Below are positions 35,312 to 44,871 of a stretch of 64,000 nucleotides of DNA, piece by piece (within the stretch, counting starts at the first letter, position 1; each line of letters starts with the position of its first letter). Made by a program: the position numbers and the translations under genes. Source of the stretch: Neobacillus cucumis (GTDB lineage: Bacteria > Bacillota > Bacilli > Bacillales > Cytobacillaceae); the NCBI RefSeq assembly GCF_002860255.1, contig NZ_PGVE01000042.1, positions 1-64,000 of the forward strand, in the 5' to 3' direction. Under the pieces are notes generated by a model, which saw only the letters and a list, made by a program, of their open reading frames with translations, searched no databases and was not told the origin of the DNA.

Positions 35312-35575
35312 ATGGATTACAATGATCAAATTAAAAATAGAGTAAAACGTATTGAAGGACAGTTAAGAGGTATTTTAAGAATGATGGAAGAAAACAAGGA
35401 TTGCAAAGAGGTAATTACTCAGTTGTCTGCATCAAGAACTGCAATTGATCGAACAATTGGTGTTATTGTAAGTTCTAATTTAGTGGAATGTGTGCAAAAA
35501 GCAAATGACCAAGGGGAAAGAAGCATGGAAGAAATGGTAAAAGAAGCTGTTAATTTGCTTGTGAAAAGCAGATAA
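35312..35575 (+). CDS. cstR: CstR-like persulfide-sensing repressor (CsoR family)
   Basis: An 87-residue DUF156/CsoR-family repressor. Cys31 (DCKEV) and Cys60 (SSNLVEC) have the same numbering as the two reactive cysteines of CstR. The histidine copper ligand typical of CsoR is Asn in SSNLVEC, arguing against Cu(I) sensing. CstR loses DNA affinity when persulfides crosslink the two cysteines. The neighbouring genes and TACCC/GGGTA operators at two promoters fit this role. Confidence 0.85.
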   Translation: MDYNDQIKNRVKRIEGQLRGILRMMEENKDCKEVITQLSASRTAIDRTIGVIVSSNLVECVQKANDQGERSMEEMVKEAVNLLVKSR

Positions 35576-35711
35576 TCTAGCATGATTTGAAAGCTACAGC
35601 TTTTAAAGGATGGATGGACATTTTATAAGAAATTATTTAGAGGATTTTAATGCGAAAGTACTTGATGGAATGAAATCCCATGGTATAAGTGTGAGTAAGC
35701 ATATAAAACAG

Positions 35712-35739
35712 AAAAACCCTTGCAGTGGCAAGGGTTTTT
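35712..35739. terminator. Bidirectional terminator
   Basis: AAAAACCCTTGC / GCAAGGGTTTTT with an AGTG loop stands between the plus-strand repressor unit and the minus-strand tRNA. Confidence 0.85.
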
Positions 35740-35743
35740 AGTA

Positions 35744-35817
35744 CGTCCCAAAGAGGATTCGAACCTCCGACCTACAGTTTAGGAAACTGTTGCTCTATCC
35801 TGCTGAGCTATTGGGAC
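35744..35817 (-). tRNA. tRNA-Arg (anticodon CCT)
   Basis: On the minus strand a full cloverleaf is visible: acceptor GTCCCAA / TTGGGAC, D-arm AGCTCAGCAGGATAGAGC, anticodon stem ACAGT / ACTGT with loop TTCCTAA (CCT at 34-36), and T-arm GGAGGTTCGAATCCTC. The discriminator base is G and CCA is not encoded. It reads AGG codons. A decayed copy lies 110 bases upstream. Confidence 0.95.
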
Positions 35818-35926
35818 AAATAAAACTAAATAACTTTATTCCAACACATATTTAATATATCCCGTCCTGATCTCAGAAAGATTATTCAAGAAGCAGCTCA
35901 ATCAGTACGCTGTAGCAGAATCACTG

Positions 35927-35961
35927 AAGAGGATTCGAACGTGCTGAGCTATTGAGACAAA
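35927..35961 (-). pseudogene. Remnant of a tRNA-Arg(CCT) copy
   Basis: AAGAGGATTCGAAC and TGCTGAGCTATTGAGACAAA match the 3' T-arm and the 5' acceptor/D-arm of the intact neighbour (14/14 and 19/20). About 36 bases, covering the anticodon arm and variable loop, are missing. It cannot fold as a tRNA. The rest of 35576-36021 holds no convincing gene. Confidence 0.75.
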
Positions 35962-36021
35962 AAATAAGGAACGATATTAATTATAATGAGTTAATTGTAA
36001 AAGGTCAATAAAAACTTGATG

Positions 36022-36762
36022 TTATGACATAGGTAAGTTTCTCTCCACCTCGGTTTTTCTAGCAGTCTTTTCCCCAAATAATGTCCAGACAATCAGGCTT
36101 AATAATATCAATAATCCTTCCAATGATAATATATACCAAGGATAGGGGCCTAGAACATCTAAAAGGCTGGCACTGTTTGGTTTATGGCTCAAGAACATAT
36201 AATTCCCGCCTACAAGGTTATTAATGAGCATAATGAACGGCAACATTACATTTAAAAAGATAAATAACTTCAAGACTGACCATAGGGTAGGACGGTAGCC
36301 CTTCACCCATGTAAAATAGAGCGGCACCCAAATGGTCATTAAGTGCGTATAAAAGAAGTGGAAAAAGCGGAAATGCGGAAAATCATAATTTAATAATGGC
36401 GTAAAGACAGCCTGTGACGCTCCTAATAGGGCGGTAAATAACAGAATCTCGTAAATGATCTTTTTTCGAGTCAGTAATAAGATGATATTTAAAATAAGAC
36501 TAATACTGCACAGTTCAAGCGGAATCGCATGACTGATATCCCAACTGCCATTTATGAACATCCAGTAATGATAGGCTGCTTCTATTAATATTAATGAAAT
36601 GGCTGCGCCAATCTCCCAGGCTCTTGCTTTAGGGGATTTTAAGTGTTCTTTAAATAGATAAATGCATGTGGCCACTATCAATAAAAGCGCAATAATGAAA
36701 AAGTGACTAATTGAAAACATTTCAAAATCATAATTTTTGCTGCTTCGTCCAAACCATTCCAA
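36022..36762 (-). CDS. YwaF-like integral membrane protein (TIGR02206 family)
   Basis: A 246-residue protein of about seven helices. It starts (TTG) MEWFGRSSKNYDFEMFSISHF and has the conserved blocks HAIPLELCSISLIL and HFRFFHFFYTHLMTIWVPLYF. It belongs to the TIGR02206/YwaF family of unknown function. GGGGGTG lies 5-6 bases before the TTG. It is monocistronic and divergent from mutS. Confidence 0.82.
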   Translation of the reverse strand: MEWFGRSSKNYDFEMFSISHFFIIALLLIVATCIYLFKEHLKSPKARAWEIGAAISLILIEAAYHYWMFINGSWDISHAIPLELCSISLILNIILLLTRKKIIYEILLFTALLGASQAVFTPLLNYDFPHFRFFHFFYTHLMTIWVPLYFTWVKGYRPTLWSVLKLFIFLNVMLPFIMLINNLVGGNYMFLSHKPNSASLLDVLGPYPWYILSLEGLLILLSLIVWTLFGEKTARKTEVERNLPMS

Positions 36763-36888
36763 ATCAACACCCCCATTTTGAACATTACCATGATTTTAAT
36801 TCAGAAAAAGTCGAAAGGTAGAAGTCTGGAAAATAAATTTACCTATTAATTTGGCAAATATTCAACGGGTGCCGGCCTCGGTGGGATA

Positions 36889-36897
36889 TGATATAAT
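36889..36897 (+). promoter_or_regulatory. Extended -10 promoter of mutS
   Basis: TGATATAAT, a perfect extended -10, lies 78 bases before the mutS start. There is no clear -35. Confidence 0.45.
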
Positions 36898-36974
36898 AGT
36901 TTGTCGAAGAAAATCGAAATGTATGGGATGAAAATTCCTTACAATAAAAATTGATTAATACCCTGGAGGTCATT

Positions 36975-39590
36975 ATGGCTGGTTATACGCCGATGATACA
37001 ACAATATTTAACCATTAAGGCAGATTATCAAGATGCCTTTTTATTTTTTCGCTTAGGCGACTTTTATGAAATGTTTTTTGATGATGCCATCAAAGCATCA
37101 CAAGAACTAGAAATCACCCTGACAAGCCGAGAGGGCGGGTCCGAAGACCGAATCCCGATGTGCGGAGTACCTTACCATTCCGCCCCCAACTATATTGAAC
37201 AACTAATTTCCAAAGGCTATAAAGTAGCCATTTGTGAACAAATGGAAGACCCAAGACAAACAAAAGGCATGGTAAAGCGGGAGGTCGTCCAACTTATTAC
37301 GCCTGGGACCGTCATGGATGGAAAAGGGTTAACCGATAAAGAAAACAACTATCTTGCATCCATCACCAATTTTGATGACCAAACCTTTGGATTTGCCTAT
37401 AATGATATTTCAACAGGGGAAAGCCGAGTCACATTGCTCACCAAATTTGATGAAGTGCTGAACGAATTGGCAGTCTTAAGTGCCAAAGAAGTGGTCGTTC
37501 CTAGTAATTTCGACGGGGATCTGCAAAAGAAGATGCGAGAACGTGATGTGCTGGCCATCTCTTTTGAGGAAAATAGTTCAATAGAATTGAACTTTGCCCA
37601 TCTGCTCGAAGGACTTAACCAAGAGAAATTAAAGCAAACGGCAGCAAGGCTGTTTCATTATTTATTCCGTTCACAGAAAAGAAGTTTAGACCATCTTCAG
37701 CCAGTAACCACTTATCAAATTCAGCAATATATGAAAATTGATTACTATTCCAAACGAAATCTGGAACTTACTGAGACGATTCGTTCAAAAGGAAAAAGAG
37801 GCTCTTTACTATGGCTGCTGGATGAAACCAAAACAGCCATGGGCGGGCGGATGCTAAAGCACTGGATTGACAGACCGTTAATTCAGCAAAAAGAAATTGA
37901 AGAACGTCATAATCAAGTAGATGTGTTAATTCAGCATTATTTTGAGCGCCAAGAGCTTCGTGAAAATTTAAAAGAAGTGTACGATTTAGAAAGATTAGCA
38001 GGACGTGTAGCCTTTGGTAATGTCAATGCACGCGATCTAGTCCAGTTAAAGCGCTCGTTAATGCAAGTGCCATTTTTAAAAAAGATCCTTCATGGAATGC
38101 AAAATGAGCAAATGAATGAAATTGCTGATAAGCTCGATCCCTGTGAAGAGGTCACGGACCTTCTTGAACAGGCGATTGTAGATAATCCTCCGCTTTCCTT
38201 AAAAGAAGGGAATATCATTCGAGACGGATATCATGACCAGCTGGATCAGTACCGTGATGCAAGCCGGAATGGGAAAAGCTGGATTGCTCAATTAGAGCGG
38301 GAAGAACGGGAAAAAACAGGGATTAAGTCCTTAAAGGTCGGTTATAATCGTGTTTTTGGGTACTATATCGAAGTCACACGGGCCAACCTTCATCTTTTAA
38401 CTGAAGGGCAATATGAGCGAAAGCAGACCTTAACCAATGCCGAACGCTTTATCACGCCGGAATTAAAAGAAAAAGAGGCCCTGATTTTACAGGCAGAAGA
38501 AAAATGCGGTGAACTGGAGTATAACTTATTCACCGAAATTCGGGAAATGGTGAAGGAACAAATTCCACGCCTTCAAGCTCTGGCTAAAGCAGTCAGTGAG
38601 TTAGACGTTTTACAATGTTTTGCTCAAGTCAGTGAAGAACGCCGCTATGTAAAACCGCAATTTTCTAACGAGCGCCGAGTAGTGGTAAAGGATGGACGTC
38701 ATCCAGTTGTAGAAAAAGTATTAAACACACAGGAATATGTACCAAACGACTGCTGGATGGACAGCGACCGTGAAGTGCTGTTAATCACCGGTCCTAACAT
38801 GTCTGGTAAAAGTACGTACATGCGTCAAATCGCCTTGATTTCCATTCTAGCGCAAATCGGATGCTATGTTCCGGCAACAGAAGCGGTTTTACCGATTTTT
38901 GATCAGGTATTTACTAGAATCGGAGCCGCGGATGATTTGATTTCCGGTCAGAGTACCTTTATGGTCGAAATGCTTGAGGCGAAAAATGCGATTGCGAACG
39001 CCACTCAAAATAGTTTAATTTTATTCGATGAAATTGGGCGTGGAACTTCAACTTATGATGGTATGGCGCTTGCGCAGGCTATTATTGAGTACATCCATGA
39101 GCGAATTGGGGCGAAAACTTTATTCTCTACCCATTACCATGAATTGACCGTTTTAGAAGAAGAACTTACGAAGTTGAAAAATATCCACGTGAGTGCAATT
39201 GAACATAACGGCAAGGTAGTCTTTCTTCATAAAATTAAAGAAGGTCCGGCCGATAAAAGTTACGGAATTCATGTGGCACAACTTGCCGAACTTCCGGCAG
39301 AATTAATCAGACGGGCGAGTGAGATTTTAGCTGAGCTAGAGCAGACGGATGCTCAAATGGCTCCAGTAAAAAAAGTAGACGAGCAACAGGTTCCTGAGAA
39401 TAAGATTGAAACACCAGCTGAACAGCCAGCACAGTTATCGTTCTTTGATGAGCCTGCGGCACCGAAAAAAGTGGAGCCGACTTCAAAAGAAAAGCGCGTC
39501 ATAGACAAAATAAAAGAGTTAGATTTATTAGATGTTACACCTCTTCAAGCGATTAACCTGCTATATGAGCTCCAAAAAAAGCTAAAGTAA
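36975..39590 (+). CDS. mutS: DNA mismatch repair ATPase MutS
   Basis: An 871-residue mismatch sensor. The mismatch-binding Phe-x-Glu is in [15 protein letters not shown], the ATPase has Walker A GPNMSGKS and Walker B/D-loop [11 protein letters not shown], and the C-terminal dimer helix is present. ATG 36975 ([12 protein letters not shown]) follows TGGAGGTC. It precedes mutL by 13 bases. A Pro/Glu-rich linker near residues 795-830 contains a beta-clamp-like LSFFDEP. Confidence 0.98.
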   Translation: MAGYTPMIQQYLTIKADYQDAFLFFRLGDFYEMFFDDAIKASQELEITLTSREGGSEDRIPMCGVPYHSAPNYIEQLISKGYKVAICEQMEDPRQTKGMVKREVVQLITPGTVMDGKGLTDKENNYLASITNFDDQTFGFAYNDISTGESRVTLLTKFDEVLNELAVLSAKEVVVPSNFDGDLQKKMRERDVLAISFEENSSIELNFAHLLEGLNQEKLKQTAARLFHYLFRSQKRSLDHLQPVTTYQIQQYMKIDYYSKRNLELTETIRSKGKRGSLLWLLDETKTAMGGRMLKHWIDRPLIQQKEIEERHNQVDVLIQHYFERQELRENLKEVYDLERLAGRVAFGNVNARDLVQLKRSLMQVPFLKKILHGMQNEQMNEIADKLDPCEEVTDLLEQAIVDNPPLSLKEGNIIRDGYHDQLDQYRDASRNGKSWIAQLEREEREKTGIKSLKVGYNRVFGYYIEVTRANLHLLTEGQYERKQTLTNAERFITPELKEKEALILQAEEKCGELEYNLFTEIREMVKEQIPRLQALAKAVSELDVLQCFAQVSEERRYVKPQFSNERRVVVKDGRHPVVEKVLNTQEYVPNDCWMDSDREVLLITGPNMSGKSTYMRQIALISILAQIGCYVPATEAVLPIFDQVFTRIGAADDLISGQSTFMVEMLEAKNAIANATQNSLILFDEIGRGTSTYDGMALAQAIIEYIHERIGAKTLFSTHYHELTVLEEELTKLKNIHVSAIEHNGKVVFLHKIKEGPADKSYGIHVAQLAELPAELIRRASEILAELEQTDAQMAPVKKVDEQQVPENKIETPAEQPAQLSFFDEPAAPKKVEPTSKEKRVIDKIKELDLLDVTPLQAINLLYELQKKLK

Positions 39591-39603
39591 GGAGGCTTTA
39601 TTG

Positions 39604-41508
39604 ATGGGCAAGATTATCCAATTAGATGAAATTTTATCAAATAAAATAGCAGCCGGTGAGGTAGTCGAACGCCCTGCCTCTGTTGTAAAAGAACTAGTGG
39701 AAAATGCGATTGATGCTGGCAGTACCGTGATTGAAATTGAAATCGAAGAAGCCGGGCTCGCAAAAATCCGTATTACCGACAATGGCAATGGAATTGAGGA
39801 AGACGATGTATTGATCGCCTTCCAACGCCATGCCACTAGTAAAATCAAAAATGAAAATGACTTATTCCGTATTCGAACGCTCGGATTCCGTGGCGAGGCC
39901 CTGCCAAGTATCGCCTCCGTTTCAAGACTCGAGATGAAGACTTCTACCGGTGAGGGTGCAGGAAATCGGGTTGTGATTGAAGGCGGAAAGGTCGAAGTGT
40001 TTGAAAAAGCATCTGCAAGACGCGGCACAGATATCACGATTACAGATTTATTTTTCAATACGCCTGCCCGTTTGAAGTATATGAAAACCATTCATACGGA
40101 ACTTGGAAACATTACCGATGTAGTAAACCGGCTCGCGCTCTCCCATCCTGAGGTTGCCTTTCGGTTAATCCATAATGAGCGGAAACTGTTGCAGACAAAC
40201 GGAAACGGCGATGTCCGCCAGGTATTAGCGTCGATTTATGGGATGGCGATTGCCAAACAGCTTGTTCCGATATCTGGTAAATCGCTAGATTATACGATTA
40301 GTGGTTTTGCTTCCATGCCGGAAGTAACAAGGGCTTCAAGAAACTATATTTCGACGATGATCAACGGACGTTTTATTAAAAACTACGCGCTGGCAAAGGC
40401 CATTCAAGAGGGCTACCATACACTGCTTCCAATCGGACGTTATCCGATTGTTTATCTTAATATTGAAATGGATCCATTGCTTGTGGATGTGAATGTGCAT
40501 CCATCGAAAATGGAGGTTCGTATTAGTAAGGAAGCCGAACTGTATGAACTGGTAACTACGATGATCAAAGATACATTTAAATCAAAGATCTTAATCCCGT
40601 CAGCGTATACACCTGTGAAAAAAGAAGAAGTGAAATCAGAGCAAACAGCGTTAGCTCTTGATGAGGGGACACCGGCCGCTAGTAAACCGATAGAAACACC
40701 ATGGGAGCGGCCTGCTTTTACACAAACGATTCATGAAACTCCTTCCATTCCGGTTCCTCGTTTTGATAACATTCCTGTTAAGCAGGAGGTAACTTCTATC
40801 GAATCGACTTATGAATCGGAAGAGGAAACGTTTGAGGAAGAGTATATCGATGACACGGATCCATTCATTGAACAAAAACCAAGTGTTCCGCCACAACAAG
40901 CTGTTGACAGTGATGAAGTCAAAAGCAGGATTCCGCGTCTTTACCCAATTGGACAAATGCATGGCACGTATATTTTTGCACAAAATGAAAATGGTTTATA
41001 TATTATCGACCAGCATGCCGCACAGGAACGGTTGAAATATGAATATTTCAGGGAAAAAGTCGGACAGGTTCAGTCCGAGCTGCAAGAACTACTCGTGCCG
41101 ATTACGTTAGAGTATTCAACGGACGAATATGTGAAAATAACGGAGAATCATAATGAGCTAGAAAAGGTGGGCGTGTTTCTAGAAGAATTCGGTTTAAATA
41201 GTTTCATTGTCCGTTCTCATCCGCAATGGTTTCCAAAAGGGGAAGAGAAGCTAATAATTGAAGAAATGATTGAACAGGTTTTATTGATGAAAAAGGTGGA
41301 TATTAAAAAGCTACGTGAAGAGGCCGCGATTATGATGAGTTGTAAAGCTTCTATCAAAGCTAATCGCCATCTGCGCAATGATGAAATCCAGGCACTTCTT
41401 GATGATCTGCGAAAAGCATCAGACCCGTTCACTTGTCCGCATGGAAGACCGATTATTGTCCATTACTCTGTCTATGAGATGGAGAAGATGTTTAAGCGGG
41501 TAATGTAA
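39604..41508 (+). CDS. mutL: DNA mismatch repair protein MutL
   Basis: A 634-residue GHKL ATPase/endonuclease. The N-terminal motifs are ENAIDAG, DNGNGI and [10 protein letters not shown]. The C-terminal metal-binding motif of endonuclease-type MutL is seen as [11 protein letters not shown] (DQHAx2Ex4E), plus ACKASIKAN and CPHGRP. It nicks the nascent strand after MutS recognition, since Bacillus has no MutH. ATG 39604 is 8 bases after AAGGAGG. The middle linker (~340-440) is Pro/Glu-rich. Confidence 0.98.
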   Translation: MGKIIQLDEILSNKIAAGEVVERPASVVKELVENAIDAGSTVIEIEIEEAGLAKIRITDNGNGIEEDDVLIAFQRHATSKIKNENDLFRIRTLGFRGEALPSIASVSRLEMKTSTGEGAGNRVVIEGGKVEVFEKASARRGTDITITDLFFNTPARLKYMKTIHTELGNITDVVNRLALSHPEVAFRLIHNERKLLQTNGNGDVRQVLASIYGMAIAKQLVPISGKSLDYTISGFASMPEVTRASRNYISTMINGRFIKNYALAKAIQEGYHTLLPIGRYPIVYLNIEMDPLLVDVNVHPSKMEVRISKEAELYELVTTMIKDTFKSKILIPSAYTPVKKEEVKSEQTALALDEGTPAASKPIETPWERPAFTQTIHETPSIPVPRFDNIPVKQEVTSIESTYESEEETFEEEYIDDTDPFIEQKPSVPPQQAVDSDEVKSRIPRLYPIGQMHGTYIFAQNENGLYIIDQHAAQERLKYEYFREKVGQVQSELQELLVPITLEYSTDEYVKITENHNELEKVGVFLEEFGLNSFIVRSHPQWFPKGEEKLIIEEMIEQVLLMKKVDIKKLREEAAIMMSCKASIKANRHLRNDEIQALLDDLRKASDPFTCPHGRPIIVHYSVYEMEKMFKRVM

Positions 41509-41528
41509 GAAGAGAGATAGTTAGATTG

Positions 41529-42068
41529 TTGAGGACAAACCAATAAATAGTATCAAGTAAACGGTCGTCAATAAGGGTTCTTGAGGACAAAACAAGCATT
41601 AGAAAAAAGTAAACGGTCGTCAATAGGGGTTCTTGAGGACAAAACAAGCATTAGAAAAAAGCAAACGGTCGTCAATAGGGGTTCTTGAGGACAAAACAAG
41701 CATTAGAAAAAAACAAACGGTCGTCAATAGGGGTTCTAGAGGACAAAACAAGCATTAGAAAAAAGTAAACGGTCGTCAATAGGGGTTCTAGAGGACAAAA
41801 CAAGCATTAGAAAAAAGTAAACGGTCGTCAATAGGGGTTCTTGAGGACAAAACAAGCATTAGAAAAAAGGAAACGGTCGTCAATAAGGGTTCTTGAGGAC
41901 AAAACAAGCATTAGAAAAAAGGAAACGGTCGTCAATAGGGTTCTTGAGGACAAAACAAGCATTAGAAAAAAGCAAACGGTCGTCAATAAGGGTTCTTGAG
42001 GACAAAACAAACAATAGAAAGAAGCAGAAGGTCGACAATTAGGCTCATTGAGGACCTATCAAATTATA
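41529..42068. repeat. 52-bp tandem repeat array (ten units plus a partial) after mutL
   Basis: Units start at 41529, 41581, 41633, 41685, 41737, 41789, 41841, 41893, 41944, 41996 and 42048 (one unit is 51 bases). Each begins TTGAGGACAAAACAAGCATT and ends CGGTCGTCAATAGGGGTTC. GTCGTCAA and the following TTGAGGAC form an 8-bp stem (one mismatch) around a 9-base loop across each junction. The end units are most diverged. No open frame follows the period. It occupies nearly all of the mutL-mreBH gap. Confidence 0.95.
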
Positions 42069-42105
42069 GTAACACCCAAATCGTCTTCAATAAAAATATC
42101 AAAAC

Positions 42106-42137
42106 AAAAGGCTGCAGGAATCACCCTGCAGCCTTTT
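42106..42137. terminator. Bidirectional terminator between mutL array and mreBH
   Basis: AAAAGGCTGCAGG / CCTGCAGCCTTTT, a 13-bp perfect stem. Confidence 0.85.
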
Positions 42138-42145
42138 CTATTACC

Positions 42146-43153
42146 CTACTTCACACCAGCCTGAATCTTATTAATATATTGAAGTGCCTGTCCAGTTCCG
42201 ACAGCCACAGACTCCAATGGATCAGTCGCCAGCTGTACTGGAACAAAAATCTCCTCACTCAGCCAGGCTTCCATTCCGTTCAACAACGAACCTCCGCCAG
42301 TTAAGATGACACCGCGGTCAACGATATCACCACTCAATTCGGCTGGGCAATCCTCAAGCGTAGCACGAATCGCCTCTAAAATATGCAGCAGGGATTCTCT
42401 AATCGCATTTCGAATCTCATAAGATGATAGAGTAATAGTTTTCGGTAGCCCTGTCACCAAATCCCGGCCGCGCACGTCCATAAATTTTTCCTCATGGTCA
42501 GTCAGCCCGTAACCAATTTCCATTTTAATATTTTCAGCCGTTCTCTCACCAATTAAGACATTGTACTCTTTTCGTACATGTTGAATAATATCTTCATCCA
42601 AACGGTCGCCGCCAATTTTAATCGAGTGGCAGGCCACTACACCGCCGAAGGAGATAATCGCAACCTCTGTATTCCCCCCGCCAATATCAACAACTACGTT
42701 AGCAACTGGCTCGTCTACTGGCAGCCCAGCCCCGATCGCAGCAGCTACAGGTTCCTCAATCAAGGATATTTTCTTCGCGCCGGCATTACGAACGGCATCC
42801 TGAATCGCTCGACGTTCTACGCTAGTCGAGCCAGAAGGAATACAAACTACCACATTCGGTTTGCGGAGGGCGAAACCTAATTTTTTAGATGCCTTACGCA
42901 TCATATGTTTTAGCATTTCGGTTGTTATGTCAAAATCCGCAATAACCCCATCTTTTAACGGACGGATGGCCATAATCTTTTCCGGTGTCTTACCGATCAT
43001 CTCTTTTGCCTCGTGCCCCACTGCAACGACATTCTTTGTTTCTGTATCTATTACCACTACCGATGGCTCGTTAAGCACGATTCCTTTACTTTTACTATAA
43101 ACCAATATATTAGCTGTACCTAAATCAATTCCAATATCAAAATTAGAAAGCAT
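42146..43153 (-). CDS. mreBH: Actin-like cytoskeletal protein MreBH
   Basis: A 335-residue MreB paralogue with the same length as B. subtilis MreBH. The phosphate loops are [15 protein letters not shown] and [16 protein letters not shown], and the adenosine motif is [13 protein letters not shown]. It guides cell-wall elongation enzymes; MreBH in B. subtilis recruits the LytE hydrolase. Remembered sequence favours MreBH over Mbl. It is placed between mutL and miaA, unlike B. subtilis. ATG 43153 follows GGGTGAAT. A sigma-I-like promoter is upstream. Confidence 0.88.
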   Translation of the reverse strand: MLSNFDIGIDLGTANILVYSKSKGIVLNEPSVVVIDTETKNVVAVGHEAKEMIGKTPEKIMAIRPLKDGVIADFDITTEMLKHMMRKASKKLGFALRKPNVVVCIPSGSTSVERRAIQDAVRNAGAKKISLIEEPVAAAIGAGLPVDEPVANVVVDIGGGNTEVAIISFGGVVACHSIKIGGDRLDEDIIQHVRKEYNVLIGERTAENIKMEIGYGLTDHEEKFMDVRGRDLVTGLPKTITLSSYEIRNAIRESLLHILEAIRATLEDCPAELSGDIVDRGVILTGGGSLLNGMEAWLSEEIFVPVQLATDPLESVAVGTGQALQYINKIQAGVK

Positions 43154-43197
43154 TTATATTCACCCAGTCTCTAAGAATTAATAATTTCATAAAAAGC

Positions 43198-43227
43198 TAC
43201 GATTAAGACTAACATGAATTTGGGGGT
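43198..43227 (-). promoter_or_regulatory. Candidate sigma-I promoter of mreBH
   Basis: The minus strand reads ACCCCCAAA, then about 19-20 bases, then CGTA, 45 bases before mreBH. Sigma-I promoters have a CCCCC-plus-A -35 and a CGWA -10, and mreBH belongs to the sigma-I regulon in B. subtilis. The rest of 43228-43463 is AT-rich, with a TATAAT near 43351 but no clear miaA promoter. Confidence 0.45.
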
Positions 43228-43463
43228 AAAAAGCATTTTGTAAAAGAACCGTTATCGATTTGTAAACTTATAAATTTTTTTGTCATATTTTGAAGAAATG
43301 TGTTATAAAAATTTCATCTAACAAAAACGCATAGAAAAGAAAATTTTTGTATATAATTGTTTGATGTTCTACTGCTTTTTAAAATTGTGTTACCATGTAG
43401 GGGTGGACGCGGTTAAAAAATACCCTCCATCACTGAAAAAAAGCATAAGGCAGTGAGAAAATC

Positions 43464-44420
43464 GTGGATTCCAAACAAAAATTATTAGTTATCATTGGCC
43501 CTACCGCTGTGGGAAAAACCAATCTTAGCATCGAAATGGCTAAACTCTTTAATGGTGAAATTATCAGCGGGGATTCCATGCAGATCTATCGTGGCATGGA
43601 TATTGGGACAGCAAAAATAACGAAAGAAGAAATGCAGGGTATCCCACATCATTTGATTGATATCAAGGAACCAGAGGAGAATTTTTCAGTTGCAGAATTT
43701 CAACTCTTGGTTCGTGCAAAAATAAATGAGATTGCCAAAAGGGGGAAGCTTCCCATCATTGTTGGCGGGACAGGGTTGTACATCCAGTCTGTCATTTATG
43801 ACTATCAATTTTCGGATGTTTCCGGTGACGAGGCTTTTCGTCTGGAACTAGAGGAAAGAGTAAAAGAAATTGGGAATGAAGCATTGTACAAAGAGTTACA
43901 AGAGGTTGACCCAGAAAGTGCTGCTCAGATTCATCCGAATAATGTGAGAAGAGTCATCCGAGCTCTTGAAATCTTCCATTTGACAGGTAAAACCATGCGT
44001 GAGTACCAGAGTAAACAGCAGCCGGATCTGATGTACGATACAGCGCTGATCGGTTTAACAATGGATCGTGAAAAGCTTTATGAGCGTATCAACTTAAGAG
44101 TAGATATCATGGTGGAGCAAGGACTGCTAGCTGAGGTGAAGTCCTTGTATAATCAAGGGCTTCGTGATTGTCAATCCATCCAAGCCATCGGATATAAAGA
44201 GATTTATGACTATTTAGATGGCAAGGTGACATGGGAAGAGGCAGTTGAACAATTAAAACAAAACTCTAGAAGATATGCAAAAAGACAATTAACTTGGTTT
44301 CGGAACAAAATGGATGTACAATGGTTTGAAATGACAAATGTGAACAATGTCGCAAAAAAATTAGCGGAAATTTCACATTATGTTGAAGGAAAGCTTCAAG
44401 TAAAATCGAATACATATTAG
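43464..44420 (+). CDS. miaA: tRNA dimethylallyltransferase MiaA
   Basis: A 318-residue enzyme adding the isopentenyl group to A37, the first step before MiaB acts. The P-loop is [23 protein letters not shown] binds the prenyl donor, and [10 protein letters not shown] and [10 protein letters not shown] contact tRNA. GTG 43464 has a weak ribosome site (GTGAG). hfq follows 26 bases later, as in many bacteria. Confidence 0.96.
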   Translation: MDSKQKLLVIIGPTAVGKTNLSIEMAKLFNGEIISGDSMQIYRGMDIGTAKITKEEMQGIPHHLIDIKEPEENFSVAEFQLLVRAKINEIAKRGKLPIIVGGTGLYIQSVIYDYQFSDVSGDEAFRLELEERVKEIGNEALYKELQEVDPESAAQIHPNNVRRVIRALEIFHLTGKTMREYQSKQQPDLMYDTALIGLTMDREKLYERINLRVDIMVEQGLLAEVKSLYNQGLRDCQSIQAIGYKEIYDYLDGKVTWEEAVEQLKQNSRRYAKRQLTWFRNKMDVQWFEMTNVNNVAKKLAEISHYVEGKLQVKSNTY

Positions 44421-44446
44421 TAGAGATAAAAGAGGAGGATATACAA

Positions 44447-44677
44447 ATGAAAACAACAATCAATATTCAAGACCAATTTCTGAACCAGTGCCGCAAAGAC
44501 AACACCCACGTAACGGTGTTCCTTTTAAATGGTTTTCAATTAAGAGGCTGCATTAAGGGCTTTGATAATTTTACCGTTTTATTCGAATCAGAGGGGAAAC
44601 AGCAATTAGTATTTAAGCACGCTATTTCCACATTTGCGCCGCAAAGAAACGTCCAGCTTGAGTTGGATAACCAATAA
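44447..44677 (+). CDS. hfq: RNA chaperone Hfq
   Basis: A 76-residue Sm-like protein. Sm1 is [13 protein letters not shown] and Sm2 is [13 protein letters not shown] (the YKHAI-type motif). It forms a hexamer that binds U- and A-rich RNA. AGAGGAGG precedes the ATG. It shares an operon with miaA and has a terminator after. Confidence 0.97.
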   Translation: MKTTINIQDQFLNQCRKDNTHVTVFLLNGFQLRGCIKGFDNFTVLFESEGKQQLVFKHAISTFAPQRNVQLELDNQ

Positions 44678-44692
44678 AAGTTACCGAAAACG

Positions 44693-44720
44693 GAGCCCGA
44701 TTAACGAGGGCTCTTTTTTT
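44693..44720 (+). terminator. miaA-hfq terminator
   Basis: GAGCCC / GGGCTC with T7. Confidence 0.85.
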
Positions 44721-44871
44721 ATTTTTAGAAAATAAAAGAAATCTTCTTTAATGAATTTAAGGGATCGTGAATAGACATTAAGAGAAGGATTATGCCTAAC
44801 CTAAGACACTTCTGAGTAGCTTAAATCTTGCTACCTTACGTATACGGTCCGCAGAATGAGAGGTGATAGCT

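Noticed and set aside
35610..35741. 43-codon open frame starting MDGHFIRNYLEDFNAKVLDG
   Set aside because: Its end runs through the bidirectional terminator and it has no recognisable family. AAAGGA directly abuts the ATG, leaving no normal spacing.
41828..42010. Repetitive 60-residue minus-strand open frame inside the mutL-side array
   Set aside because: It exists only because the array lacks stops in that frame locally. The 52-base unit shifts frame each time, and there is no ribosome site.
41529..42068. CRISPR array
   Set aside because: The repeats are directly tandem with no variable spacers, and no cas genes are in the window.
44815..44833. GTAGC/GCTAC dyad before spoVK as an operator
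   Set aside because: Only five base pairs around nine bases, and no known regulator or conserved promoter element fits the position.
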